Notes under the pieces: model-generated | Databases searched by the model: none | The model's input: only the letters and a program-made list of their open reading frames with translations | What the model was told of the DNA's origin: nothing | Shown here: positions 1 through 7,560 of the stretch, in pieces | How positions within the stretch are numbered: the first letter of the stretch is position 1 | Layout: the number at the start of each line of letters is the position of its first letter | From: Alphaproteobacteria bacterium | Lineage (GTDB): Bacteria; Pseudomonadota; Alphaproteobacteria; Micropepsales; Micropepsaceae | NCBI GenBank assembly: GCA_019508105.1 | Contig: JAEKMB010000174.1 | Span: forward strand, 1-10,417 | Length of the DNA: 10,417 nucleotides | Reading direction: 5' to 3' | Position numbers and translations under genes: made by a program

Positions 1-1
1 C

Positions 2-706
2 CTGAACGCCCGGGCGCTGGGCACCGCGCTGATGCCGGCCGGCGACTATGTGCGCATCGAAGTGACCGACACCGGCATCGGCATGTCTAAGGAAATCCAG
101 AGCAAGATCTTCGACCCCTTCTTCACCACCAAGCCGGTGGGCCAGGGGACGGGCCTGGGCCTGGCCACCGTGTACGGCATCGTCAAGCAGTCGGGCGGCT
201 TCATCGATGTGGAGAGCGAGCCGGGCCGCGGCACCCGCTTCAACATCTATCTGCCGCGCCGCAAGCTGGAAGCGGCCGATGCCGCGCCGCCGGTGGAAGC
301 TTTGCCGCACGCGGCGCGCGACGTCACCGGCCAGGACACCATCCTTCTGGTGGAAGACGAGGAAGCGGTGCGCAGCTTCGCGGCGCGGGCCTTGCGCATG
401 CGCGGCTACCATGTGCTGGAAGCCGGCGGCGGCGAGGAAGCGCTGGAGATCGTCCGAAATGGCGCGACCAAGATCGACCTGATCATCACCGATGTGGTGA
501 TGCCCAACATGGATGGGCCTACCATGGTGCGCCATGTCAAGCAGCTCAAGCCCGACCTGGCGGTGATCTTCATGTCCGGCTATGCCGAGGAAGCCTTCCG
601 CCGCAACGACCAGAATTCCGAGGATATCCACTTCCTGCCCAAGCCGTTCGGCCTCAAGCAACTGGCGGCCAAGGTCAAGGAAGTGCTGGCGGGATCGGGC
701 GGTTGA
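2..706 (+). CDS. cckA: CckA-like hybrid sensor histidine kinase, C-terminal part (5' end outside window)
   Basis: The reading frame is open from the left edge, so this is the C-terminal part of a longer protein. It shows the end of a histidine-kinase ATPase domain, with the DTGIG box at nt 68-82 and a GQGTGLGLA box near nt 143-169. An Ala/Pro-rich linker leads to a complete receiver domain with the acidic pair in LLVEDE, the phospho-acceptor Asp at nt 491-493 (TDVVMP), the conserved Ser of FMSGYAEE and the Lys of LPKPF. The order ATPase-receiver with no further domain, and the wording of the receiver, match CckA. In alphaproteobacteria CckA is an inner-membrane kinase that passes phosphate through ChpT to the cell-cycle regulator CtrA. 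The PAS, transmembrane and His-phosphoacceptor regions lie outside the window, so another FixL/NtrB-like hybrid kinase cannot be fully excluded. The next gene starts 37 bp downstream on the same strand. Confidence 0.8.
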   Translation: MNARALGTALMPAGDYVRIEVTDTGIGMSKEIQSKIFDPFFTTKPVGQGTGLGLATVYGIVKQSGGFIDVESEPGRGTRFNIYLPRRKLEAADAAPPVEALPHAARDVTGQDTILLVEDEEAVRSFAARALRMRGYHVLEAGGGEEALEIVRNGATKIDLIITDVVMPNMDGPTMVRHVKQLKPDLAVIFMSGYAEEAFRRNDQNSEDIHFLPKPFGLKQLAAKVKEVLAGSGG

Positions 707-743
707 GGTTGCAATATGGGCGCGTGGCAGTATCTTCGCGGCC

Positions 744-1028
744 ATGAAAAAACCTGTTGCCCTGATCGCCTGCCTTTTGCTGGCCGGCTGTACCGATGCC
801 GACTGGAACCATGTGCTCAATTACGGCAGCGGCGGCGAGCCCGATGTCGAGGTGGTGACGGCGCCGCCGGCCCCTGCGCCCCAGCCCATGGCGGCCGCGC
901 CCGCCAATAATGATTTCTGCAAATCCGTGGCAGTCCAGGACGCCACCACCAATGGCTTTGATCCGGCGACCCAGGCGCGCGTGCTGCAGCAGAGTTATGC
1001 GCAGTGCGTGACGATCTATTCGTGTTAG
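744..1028 (+). CDS. Small Cys-rich lipoprotein, function unknown
   Basis: This 94-residue protein has a textbook lipoprotein signal: two Lys after the initiator Met, a hydrophobic stretch, and the lipobox LAGC with the lipidated Cys at residue 16. The mature part has an Ala/Pro-rich linker at about residues 40-55, suggesting a tether. A short C-terminal module (about residues 56-94) follows with Cys at 59, 88 and 94, which could allow disulfide bonding in the periplasm. Residue +2 after the lipid Cys is Thr, not Asp, so outer-membrane sorting is plausible. A longer upstream start in this frame (nt 582) would overlap the kinase gene and bury the signal peptide, so the ATG at 744 is preferred. 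No clear Shine-Dalgarno precedes it, and 37 bp separates it from the kinase stop, so it may be co-transcribed. I do not recognise a function. Confidence 0.8.
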   Translation: MKKPVALIACLLLAGCTDADWNHVLNYGSGGEPDVEVVTAPPAPAPQPMAAAPANNDFCKSVAVQDATTNGFDPATQARVLQQSYAQCVTIYSC

Positions 1029-1033
1029 CTAGT

Positions 1034-1058
1034 TTCCTCTCCCTCAAGGGGAGAGGAA
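1034..1058. terminator. Perfect 10-bp hairpin between convergent genes
   Basis: The arm TTCCTCTCCC (1034-1043) and its exact reverse complement (1049-1058) flank a 5-nt loop. The hairpin sits in the 37-bp gap between the lipoprotein stop and the mutarotase stop, which converge, so a two-way terminator role fits. Neither strand has a U-tract after the stem. It may instead be a dispersed palindromic repeat: pyrimidine/purine palindromes of this kind recur between genes in alphaproteobacteria (recalled, not tested here). Confidence 0.5.
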
Positions 1059-1065
1059 GGGGCAA

Positions 1066-2172
1066 CTACGGCGCCACGCTGAAGCGGTATTCCGTCACTT
1101 CGCTGTATTGCGCGTCCCGCTTCAGCAATGTGCTGGGGAAGCTGGGGATGTTGGGCGCATTGGGAAAGCCTTGCGCCTCCAGCGCCACGGCGCTGTGGAT
1201 CTGATAGCCCTTGGCCAATCCCACCGGCGGCGGTGAATAATTGGCGGTATAGACCTGCAAGCCGGCCTGGGTGGTCCATTCTTCCAGCACCCGTCCGGAT
1301 TTGGGATCGGCCAGCCGCGCCGCCAGGCGCAAGGTGCCGGGCGCGCCGTTGATGGCGTAATTCTGGTCAAAGCCATGGGCGCGCTGGATCACCGGATCGG
1401 GCGCGTTGATATGGGCGCCGATCGGGGTGGGGCGGCGGAAATCAAACGCCGTGCCCGCCACAGGTTGCATCACCCCGGTGGGCACATTCTGGTCGTCCAC
1501 CGCCGTGATCATGTCGGCATTCACCGTCAGGAGCTGGTCCAGTACCGGCCCCGACAGATCGCCGGCCATGTTGAAATAGGCATGGTTGGTGAGACTGACG
1601 ATGGTGTCCTTGTCGCTGATCGCGCGATAGGCGATGCGCAGGATATTGTTGCGGGTCAGGGTGTAGGTGACTTCCACCCGCAAGGTGCCGGGAAAGCCCA
1701 TGGTGCCACCCCGGTCCAGCAGCGACAGGATCAGTTGCGGTTCATCGCCGTCGCGGGTTCTGGCATCCCACACCCGCTCGTCATAGGGCTTGTTGTTGGC
1801 TTCCTTCAGGACATAGGCATCGCGGCTGATGCGATAGGTGTTGTTGTTGATGGTGAAGATGTTGTCCTTGATGCGGTTGGCGAAGCGTCCGATCAGGGCG
1901 CCATAGCGGCCCTTGTAATCCTGGCCGGTATAATCGTTCAGGCTTTCAAAGCCCTGCACCACATTGGCCTTGATTCCGTCGCGGCCCGGCATCCGGATGG
2001 ACGTGATTACGCCGCCGTAATTTGTGATTTTGGCTTCCATGCCCCGCGCATTGGTCAGGGTGAAAAGGTCCACACCTTTGCCGCCCATCCCGCCCCAGGC
2101 CTGGACGGTGACCGCCGCTTCCACCGGCAGGGTCAGGGCCAGCAGGGCCGCCGCCGCTAAAATGATTTTCAT
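1066..2172 (-). CDS. galM: Exported aldose 1-epimerase (galactose mutarotase) paralogue, missing one active-site His
   Basis: This 368-residue protein belongs to the GalM family, which interconverts alpha and beta anomers of aldoses such as galactose and glucose. The N-terminus is a Sec-type signal peptide (MKII, a hydrophobic run, then VEAA at residues 17-20), so the enzyme should act in the periplasm. GAGGAG lies 5 nt upstream of the ATG at 2172. That supports this start over the one 24 nt further upstream, which would add residues ahead of the signal. Family marks seen: NARGMEAKITNYGG (42-55), GRFANRI (96-102), the second catalytic His in SLTNHAYFN (His197), Asp269 in GFDQNY, and the catalytic base Glu332 in ALEAQGFPNAPN. 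Oddly, the NxxHGG loop that carries the first active-site His in the family is replaced by KEANNKPYDE (123-132). The fold should be intact, but activity or specificity may be altered. The paralogue at 3685-4791 keeps that His. Confidence 0.9.
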   Translation of the reverse strand: MKIILAAAALLALTLPVEAAVTVQAWGGMGGKGVDLFTLTNARGMEAKITNYGGVITSIRMPGRDGIKANVVQGFESLNDYTGQDYKGRYGALIGRFANRIKDNIFTINNNTYRISRDAYVLKEANNKPYDERVWDARTRDGDEPQLILSLLDRGGTMGFPGTLRVEVTYTLTRNNILRIAYRAISDKDTIVSLTNHAYFNMAGDLSGPVLDQLLTVNADMITAVDDQNVPTGVMQPVAGTAFDFRRPTPIGAHINAPDPVIQRAHGFDQNYAINGAPGTLRLAARLADPKSGRVLEEWTTQAGLQVYTANYSPPPVGLAKGYQIHSAVALEAQGFPNAPNIPSFPSTLLKRDAQYSEVTEYRFSVAP

Positions 2173-2251
2173 GACGTCTCCTCGTGGCGGCGACACTACA
2201 AAGCGCCTTGCCGCGAAGCCATATTGCGGGCGCGAAGTGGCGGAGCGCTGT

Positions 2252-2280
2252 TTGACCGTTCCGCGGATGTGCTGTCATAT
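2252..2280 (+). promoter_or_regulatory. Candidate sigma70-type promoter for the aldolase gene
   Basis: A -35-like TTGACC (2252-2257) is followed after 17 bp by TCATAT (2275-2280), which fits the -10 consensus only partly. It lies in the 157-bp gap between the divergent mutarotase and aldolase genes, about 50 bp upstream of the aldolase start. The -35 match is good and the -10 match is weak. Confidence 0.4.
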
Positions 2281-2329
2281 CACGTCAAACCGGGCGGCAG
2301 GATGCCGATCCGGAGGGGAGGAAATTCTT

Positions 2330-3306
2330 ATGAAACGCTTGATGTTCTCGGCCGCGATGGTTGCGGCTGTCGGTCTTGGCGCGGTTGCCGCATTCGGCCA
2401 GGCCAATGAAGACGAGGTTGCCGCCCGCATGGCGAAATATCCGCTGGCCGCCAAGGCCGGTGAGGACAGCCATGCCATCGACAAGGCCCCGGCCGGCGCC
2501 CTCAACCAGGGCAAGTTCGACGACAAGACCTGGAAGTTCGGCAAGGCCTATGATGCGCCGCCCGGTTCCAAACTGTGGAATCCGGTGAAGATCAAGATGA
2601 TGCGGGGGGAGAAAGTGACCGGCGGCACGCTGTTCAGCGCCACTGATCCGGAAATCTACTGCTCTTTCGCCAATGCCGGCTACGACTTCATCTGGGTCGA
2701 GCATCAGCACAATGCCCGCGACTGGAAGACCACCGAACGCATGTGGGCGGCCTGTCCCTATACCAAGGCGGTGCCTGGCGTGCGTGTCGCCTATACCGAC
2801 GAGCGACGGTGCGCTCCTATGAGGAAGCCCTCAAGGCGCGCGACTGGGCGTTCTTCCCGCCCCTGGGACGGCGCAGCAATGGCGGCGGCCAGGCTTTTGC
2901 CCTCTACAACAATGTGCCGGGCGGCTACCGGGCCACCATCAACGACAATCTGGTGCTGATCCTGATGATCGAGACCCTGGCGGGCCTCAAGGATGCCGAC
3001 CGTATCGCCAAGATTCCCGGCGTCACCGCGATCTTCGCGGCGAGCGGAGACCTGGGCAATCATTCCGGCTACAAGCAGAACGATCCGGACTATGAGCGCG
3101 AGATCAACATCGTGCATGACGCCGCCCTTCATGCGGGCGTGCGGCTGTGCGGGCCTTATGCCTGGCGCGACCGTCCCGATTTCACCTGCTTCCAGGCGGG
3201 CGGCGAGACCGGCGCCATCGCGCGCGGCGCCAAGGCCGCGTTGGGCAAGGACTGGAATACCCAGCCTGTGCTGGAAGTTGGTCCCTGGGCCGCTGCCAAG
3301 AAGTAG
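2330..3306 (+). pseudogene. Signal-peptide-bearing HpcH/HpaI-family aldolase, broken by internal deletion and frameshift
   Basis: The gene opens at ATG 2330 behind a strong purine-rich ribosome-binding site (GGAGGGGAGG, 2312-2321). The first 158 codons encode a Sec signal peptide (about residues 1-24, AFGQA) and the start of an HpcH/HpaI aldolase barrel. This half includes the conserved His in VEHQHNARDW (His127) and the Arg in PGVRVAY (Arg152). After nt 2803 the frame is lost, and a stop follows at 2957-2959. Homology resumes in another frame from nt 2806 (TVRSYEEALKARDW) and runs to the stop at 3304-3306. This second half holds the probable metal ligands: Glu at nt 2971-2973 (MIETL) and Asp at nt 3049-3051 (SGDLG). 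Comparison with the remembered HpaI sequence suggests about 17 residues, or about 49 nt, are gone at the join. These cover a helix and a core barrel strand, so a simple one-base read error does not explain it. The family makes or cleaves 2-keto-3-deoxy acids with pyruvate and a divalent metal; the substrate here is unknown. The two fragments are unlikely to work. Confidence 0.75.
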
Positions 3307-3330
3307 CCGCGGACCAATCGAAATGAAGAA

Positions 3331-3357
3331 GGCGCCGGAAACACCGGCGCCTTTTTT
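3331..3357 (+). terminator. Strong intrinsic terminator after the aldolase gene
   Basis: GGCGCCGG (3331-3338), a 5-nt loop and CCGGCGCC (3344-3351) form a perfect 8-bp GC stem, followed by six T (3352-3357). It lies 24 bp after the aldolase stop. On the minus strand the same stem follows the end of the cyclotransferase-like gene and is trailed by a weaker T-rich stretch, so it may end both converging units. Confidence 0.9.
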
Positions 3358-3688
3358 ATGCCTTCACATAGACCCAGGCGGTGAGGCCGGAGGCCAGTTT
3401 GGCGGCGACGCGCCGGTAATCGGCGACTTCATAGCGGTCGGCCGCCGCCAATTCTTCGCTGGTGACCTCGAATACCATGCCGGGAACGCGGTCCGCCGCA
3501 TCGCCGGGCACCAGGATGGGATGGTGCCGCTTGCCGCTCCTGGCCAGCACGCTTGCGTCGGTGATTTCCACCATCTCCTGCTTCCATCCCACCAGTGCGT
3601 CAGCGGAGCCTTTCAGCAAGCGGCCGAATGAGGCCAGTTGCACTTCCTCTTGCCGAAGCGTGCCGTAGGAAAAAAGATGTTCGGTCAC
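3356..3688 (-). CDS. Gamma-glutamylcyclotransferase-like (AIG2-like) small protein
   Basis: This 110-residue protein has the GGCT/AIG2 signature: YGTLR near the N-terminus (residues 8-12), which forms the substrate-binding loop, and a candidate acid/base Glu87 in DRYEVADYRRV. The length is typical of bacterial members. Characterised relatives release 5-oxoproline from gamma-glutamyl amines or peptides. Many bacterial homologues have no tested activity, so the substrate is open. There is no signal peptide, so it should be cytoplasmic, unlike its exported operon partner. The start is GTG, and its GTGA overlaps the stop codon of the upstream mutarotase gene (4 bp, 3685-3688). That implies translational coupling, which fits the lack of a clear ribosome-binding site. 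The stop codon overlaps the T-tract of the terminator at 3331-3357. Confidence 0.8.
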   Translation of the reverse strand: MTEHLFSYGTLRQEEVQLASFGRLLKGSADALVGWKQEMVEITDASVLARSGKRHHPILVPGDAADRVPGMVFEVTSEELAAADRYEVADYRRVAAKLASGLTAWVYVKA

Positions 3689-4791
3689 TTCGTCGTGCTG
3701 AACCTGAAGCTGGTGACCTGGTAGAAAATCTGACCCGGCTTCAGCTCAGTGGTGGGGAAGGCGGGGATGTTGGGGGCATTGGCGAAATGCTGGGTCTCCA
3801 GGCAGAAGGCGCCGCGCTTGATATATTGCGCCCCGCCCTTGCCGATGATCGGTTTGTCGTTGTTGGGCAGGTAAAGCTGGATGCCGGGCTGGGTGGTCCA
3901 CACATCCATCACCCGGCCCGATTCCGGTTCGACCACATGGGCCGCGGGGCGCAGTTTGCCCGGCTGGCCGCGCACGATGAAGTTGATGTCATAGCCGGGG
4001 GTGGCGACGATGGCCGGGTCGGGACCATTGATGTCCTTGCCCAGGGGCTTGGGCTTGGTGAAGTCAAAGCCGGTGCCCGAGACTTTCATCACTTCGCCCG
4101 TCGCCATGTGGTTGGCATCGGTGGGGGTGACGGCATCCGAGAACACCTGCAGCCGGTGATTCAGCACATCGCCGTGCCCGGCGCCCTTGAGATTGAAATA
4201 GGAATGGTTGGTGGGGTTCAGCACCGTCGGCTTGTCGGTGGTGGCGCGGTAGTCGATGCGCAGCGCGTTATTGGCGGTCAGGGTATAGATCACGGTGAAG
4301 TTCAGGTTGCCGGGAAAGCCCTGGTCGCCGTCGGGCGAGACCATTTGCAGGATCAGGCTGGGCGATTTTCCGTCCAACATGGTGGCGTTGTAGACGTGAT
4401 AGGAAAAGCCCACCGGCCCGCCATGGATGTTGTTGGGGCCGGCATTGGCCTTGAGGTGATAGGTCTTGCCGTCCAGGGTGAACTGCGCCCCGCCGATGCG
4501 GTTGGCAAAGCGCCCGATCACCGCGCCATAGGTGGTGCCGTGGGTGTAATCCTCCAGCTTGTCGTAACCCAGCACCACGTCCGCCATCTTGCCCTTCCGG
4601 TCCGGCACATTGAGGCTGACCAGGAAGGCGCCGTAATTGGTGATGCGCGCGCTCATGCCGCGCGCATTGGTCAGGGTGTAGATGTCCACCTTCTGGTGAT
4701 CGGCGGTCTCGCCCCAAGGCGCCTTTTCGATTTTCGCTTCCGCCGGCGCCGCAAGGCACAGGCAGACGAGGGCAAGCGCGATCTTCTTCAT
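3685..4791 (-). CDS. galM: Exported aldose 1-epimerase (galactose mutarotase) with complete active site
   Basis: This 368-residue GalM-family protein has a Sec signal peptide (MKKIALALVCLCLAAPAEA), so it is probably periplasmic. All the residues expected for mutarotase catalysis are visible: His123 in NNIHGG, His196 in NPTNHSYFNL (general acid), Asp268 in GYDINF, and Glu332 in CLETQHFANAPN (general base). An AAGGA ribosome-binding site sits 7 nt before the ATG at 4791. Its stop overlaps the GTG of the downstream cyclotransferase-like gene by 4 bp, so the two form an operon. It has the same length and layout as the mutarotase at 1066-2172, and the two are clearly paralogous but well diverged, so the duplication is old. 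It equilibrates sugar anomers; galactose, glucose or another aldose cannot be told apart from sequence alone. Confidence 0.93.
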   Translation of the reverse strand: MKKIALALVCLCLAAPAEAKIEKAPWGETADHQKVDIYTLTNARGMSARITNYGAFLVSLNVPDRKGKMADVVLGYDKLEDYTHGTTYGAVIGRFANRIGGAQFTLDGKTYHLKANAGPNNIHGGPVGFSYHVYNATMLDGKSPSLILQMVSPDGDQGFPGNLNFTVIYTLTANNALRIDYRATTDKPTVLNPTNHSYFNLKGAGHGDVLNHRLQVFSDAVTPTDANHMATGEVMKVSGTGFDFTKPKPLGKDINGPDPAIVATPGYDINFIVRGQPGKLRPAAHVVEPESGRVMDVWTTQPGIQLYLPNNDKPIIGKGGAQYIKRGAFCLETQHFANAPNIPAFPTTELKPGQIFYQVTSFRFSTTK

Positions 4792-4810
4792 TGTGTGATC
4801 CTTCAGGCGT

Positions 4811-4903
4811 CTAGTATTCGCGCGCCAACAAGCCGGCGGGGGTGGCGCTGCTGCGCAGATGGCCGTGGGCGGCGGCCGGCGCCAGAATCCGCTGATTTCC
4901 CAT
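4811..4903 (-). CDS. Possible 30-codon leader ORF upstream of the mutarotase gene
   Basis: A short frame runs ATG (4903) to TAG (4811) and encodes 30 residues beginning MGNQRILAPAAAHGHLRSS. It ends 19 bp before the mutarotase start on the same strand. GGGGA lies 5 nt upstream of its ATG, a moderate ribosome-binding site. It could be a leader peptide or chance; no family is recognised. The rest of the gap to about 5077 holds no gene I can support, only a 7-nt direct repeat (GGCCGTT) and unremarkable sequence. Confidence 0.2.
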   Translation of the reverse strand: MGNQRILAPAAAHGHLRSSATPAGLLAREY

Positions 4904-5077
4904 ATCCGTCCCCAAACGCTTGTTATTGGAACCGAATCTACCCGCCGGGACAGGGCTGCCGCAAGCCGTTGAGGGTCATGGTCGAGACTGACTTGAAGCT
5001 CACATATCCCGTTGAATAAGCGGCTTACGGCCGTTTTCTGACTTTGTGCTTCAAGGAAGGCCGTTAATGTCCACTAG

Positions 5078-5203
5078 CCGCATCGCAAGTTGGGTATTAC
5101 CAAGGTGGCGTTCCAACACCTCATGACCATCAATGACTTGGTGCGGCTTGCGGATGTGATGGCTGAACTGCCGAAGCCGCTGGCCCAGAAGAAGCGCCTA
5201 ACC
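5078..5203 (+). pseudogene. C-terminal remnant of an IS1-like DDE transposase (first copy)
   Basis: About 40 codons match the C-terminal tail of the transposase lying just downstream. Here the text HLMTINDLVRLADVMAELPK parallels LMTMNDLVRLVDMLAEPPK near residues 207-225 of the other copy. The preceding RKLGITK aligns with its KSLRVTP, with about four residues missing between. An in-frame TAG at 5075-5077 precedes the match, and nothing of the catalytic core is present. The two tails differ at many positions, so this is a separate, older element and not a recent duplicate. No terminal inverted repeat or target duplication could be found. Confidence 0.6.
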
Positions 5204-5271
5204 GGAGACCCCGGCATGAAAAAGGCCCGGCGCGAGCGTAAGTCGTACCAGGCATTTCGAAGCTCAGGCGG

Positions 5272-6006
5272 TATGGAGATACGGGCCTGAAGGTGAAGCA
5301 GCTTCAGTGCGATGAAATCTGGGCCTTCTGCCAGGCTAAGCGCAGTAACGTCGCCCGCATGAAAAAGCCGTCCCTTGAGGCCGGCGACGTTTGGACCTTC
5401 ACAGCGCTGGACGCCGACTCAAAGCTGATCGTGACCTGGTTCAGTGGTGACCGCGATTACCGCAATACCCGCGCCTTCCTGACAGATGCCGCCAAGCGCA
5501 TCGTTTCGCCCGTCCAGGTGTCCACCGATGGCTTCGCCGCCTATCGCGCGGAAATGTCCGATGCCTTCGGCTGGGACGCTTCGTTCGCCACGATCCAGAA
5601 GAACTATACCGGCACCCCGGACGGCAGTGGCCCCAGTAAGAAATACTCGCCCGGCGTGATCGTCTCGCAGACGAAAGACGTTGTGTTTGGCGCCCCGGAT
5701 ATGGCGAAGGCTTCGACCTCTTACGTTGAGCGCCAGAACCTCAATATCCGCATGGGCAACCGCCGCTTTACGCGCCTAACTAACGGCTTTTCGCGGCGCC
5801 TGGAAAATCACTCGCACTCACTGGCGATCTATTTTTTCCATCACAACTTCTGCCGCATCCAGAAAAGCCTTCGCGTCACGCCCGCGATGCAAGCCGGGGT
5901 TTCCGATACCCTCATGACCATGAATGACCTGGTTCGGCTGGTGGACATGCTGGCGGAACCGCCGAAGGCGCGCGGGCCGTATAAGAAACGGTCCCTCGTC
6001 GCCTAA
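5272..6006 (+). pseudogene. IS1-like DDE transposase, N-terminally truncated
   Basis: The frame from GTG 5293 gives 237 residues carrying a complete DDE core: Asp7 in LQCDEIWAF, Asp79 in STDGFAAY and Glu146 in SYVERQN. A basic C-terminal tail ends in GPYKKRSLVA. Related full-length transposases, usually annotated as IS1-family, carry an N-terminal zinc-ribbon/helix-turn-helix region of about 60 residues that binds the element's ends. Only a scrap of this (YGDTGLKVKQ, from 5272) is left, and an in-frame stop lies at 5239-5241. The protein is therefore probably not able to transpose, although the core frame is intact. The copy directly abuts the remnant of another copy at 5078-5203. I found no inverted repeats, so the element's ends are undefined. 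Confidence 0.75.
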
Positions 6007-6191
6007 GGTTGTTGCTCTGGATAACGATAGACAAAGCGGGGACCGTCCCAGACCTCGAAGCTCTCGGCCCCTCTAGGTTTGCCACTAGTCTCAAATAGCT
6101 CACGGGCTTCCGCGATGAGGCTTTTATCCTCCGTCGCGCTCAAATAGTTGACAGTGGCGATATGGCCGCCCTTCAGGAAATAGCAGCGCAT
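6003..6191 (-). CDS. Small conserved-type protein of unknown function
   Basis: This 62-residue protein begins MRCYFLKGGHIATV and has an acidic, helical middle (EDKSLIAEARELFE). It ends with an FEVWDGPRFVYRYP motif. The pattern (hydrophobic start with GHI, then EA-A-LF, then FEVWD-R) resembles small uncharacterised proteins that I recall from Bradyrhizobium and other alphaproteobacteria, usually about 60 residues long. Length and motif order therefore look complete. The ribosome-binding site is weak (GAGAG, 4 nt before the ATG). Its TAG (6003-6005) overlaps the TAA of the convergent transposase gene, so the last few residues (PEQQP) may derive from the IS junction. Confidence 0.6.
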   Translation of the reverse strand: MRCYFLKGGHIATVNYLSATEDKSLIAEARELFETSGKPRGAESFEVWDGPRFVYRYPEQQP

Positions 6192-6323
6192 GGGGCTCTC
6201 AATAACGGGCGGGCATCATGCTCGAACCCTAGCCCTGAACTGTCTCCAATCTATGCCAGCCCAATCAGTGCCCCGACGCAGGGGGGGCAATTTCAAACTG
6301 AGACACCACCCCTAAATCCATCA

Positions 6324-6338
6324 GAACACTGAGAGAAC
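6324..6338. promoter_or_regulatory. SOS (LexA) box, GAAC-N7-GAAC
   Basis: GAAC (6324-6327), seven bases and GAAC (6335-6338) give an exact match to the alphaproteobacterial LexA operator, a direct repeat usually written GTTC-N7-GTTC on the other strand. It lies 142 bp upstream of the recA start. The exact repeat with the correct spacing, ahead of a classic SOS gene, makes LexA control likely. A second, one-off box lies closer to the gene. Confidence 0.65.
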
Positions 6339-6382
6339 AAGATGTAGTATTTCAACGGTATTTCAAGGCATTGGGCAGTAGC

Positions 6383-6410
6383 TTGTCAAAAAGAACAAAG
6401 CGTGTACCTT
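6383..6410 (+). promoter_or_regulatory. Candidate recA promoter with an overlapping near-consensus SOS box
   Basis: TTGTCA (6383-6388) and, 16 bp later, TACCTT (6405-6410) make a possible sigma70 promoter; the -10 match is poor. GAAC-N7-GTAC (6393-6407), one base off the LexA box, falls between and over these elements, a good place for a repressor to block RNA polymerase. Flanking bases are partly symmetrical (AAAG before, CTTT after). The start codon is 70 bp downstream. Confidence 0.45.
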
Positions 6411-6480
6411 TGCGGCTTCTCGTCGCCGTGGGATTCGCTTGGGGATCAGCGGGCGCCGTGAAATAACCGGGAGACATCTC

Positions 6481-7559
<1,079 letters not shown>

Positions 7560-7560
<1 letters not shown>

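Larger units (their letters stand above)
5078..6006 (+). mobile_element. Insertion-sequence debris: two tandem IS1-like fragments
   Basis: This region holds the C-terminal scrap of one transposase and the N-truncated body of another in the same orientation. About 70 bp between them is unrecognised. The lack of terminal repeats and the missing N-terminal domain point to decayed, nested or rearranged insertions. The right side ends at the stop codon of the small gene at 6003-6191. Confidence 0.6.

Noticed and set aside
1375..2160. A 261-codon open frame on the plus strand
   Set aside because: Antisense shadow of the first mutarotase, with no recognisable motifs.
3595..5019. A 474-codon open frame on the plus strand
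   Set aside because: It is antisense to the second mutarotase and the cyclotransferase-like gene, which both carry clear motifs. The composition is typical of a GC-rich shadow frame.
5090..5290. A 66-codon frame as a stand-alone gene
   Set aside because: Its first half is a scrap of transposase C-terminus and the rest has no family resemblance; it starts at TTG without a ribosome-binding site.
6224..6240. GAAC repeat pair upstream of recA that looked like a third SOS box
   Set aside because: The spacing is nine bases rather than the seven needed for a LexA direct repeat.
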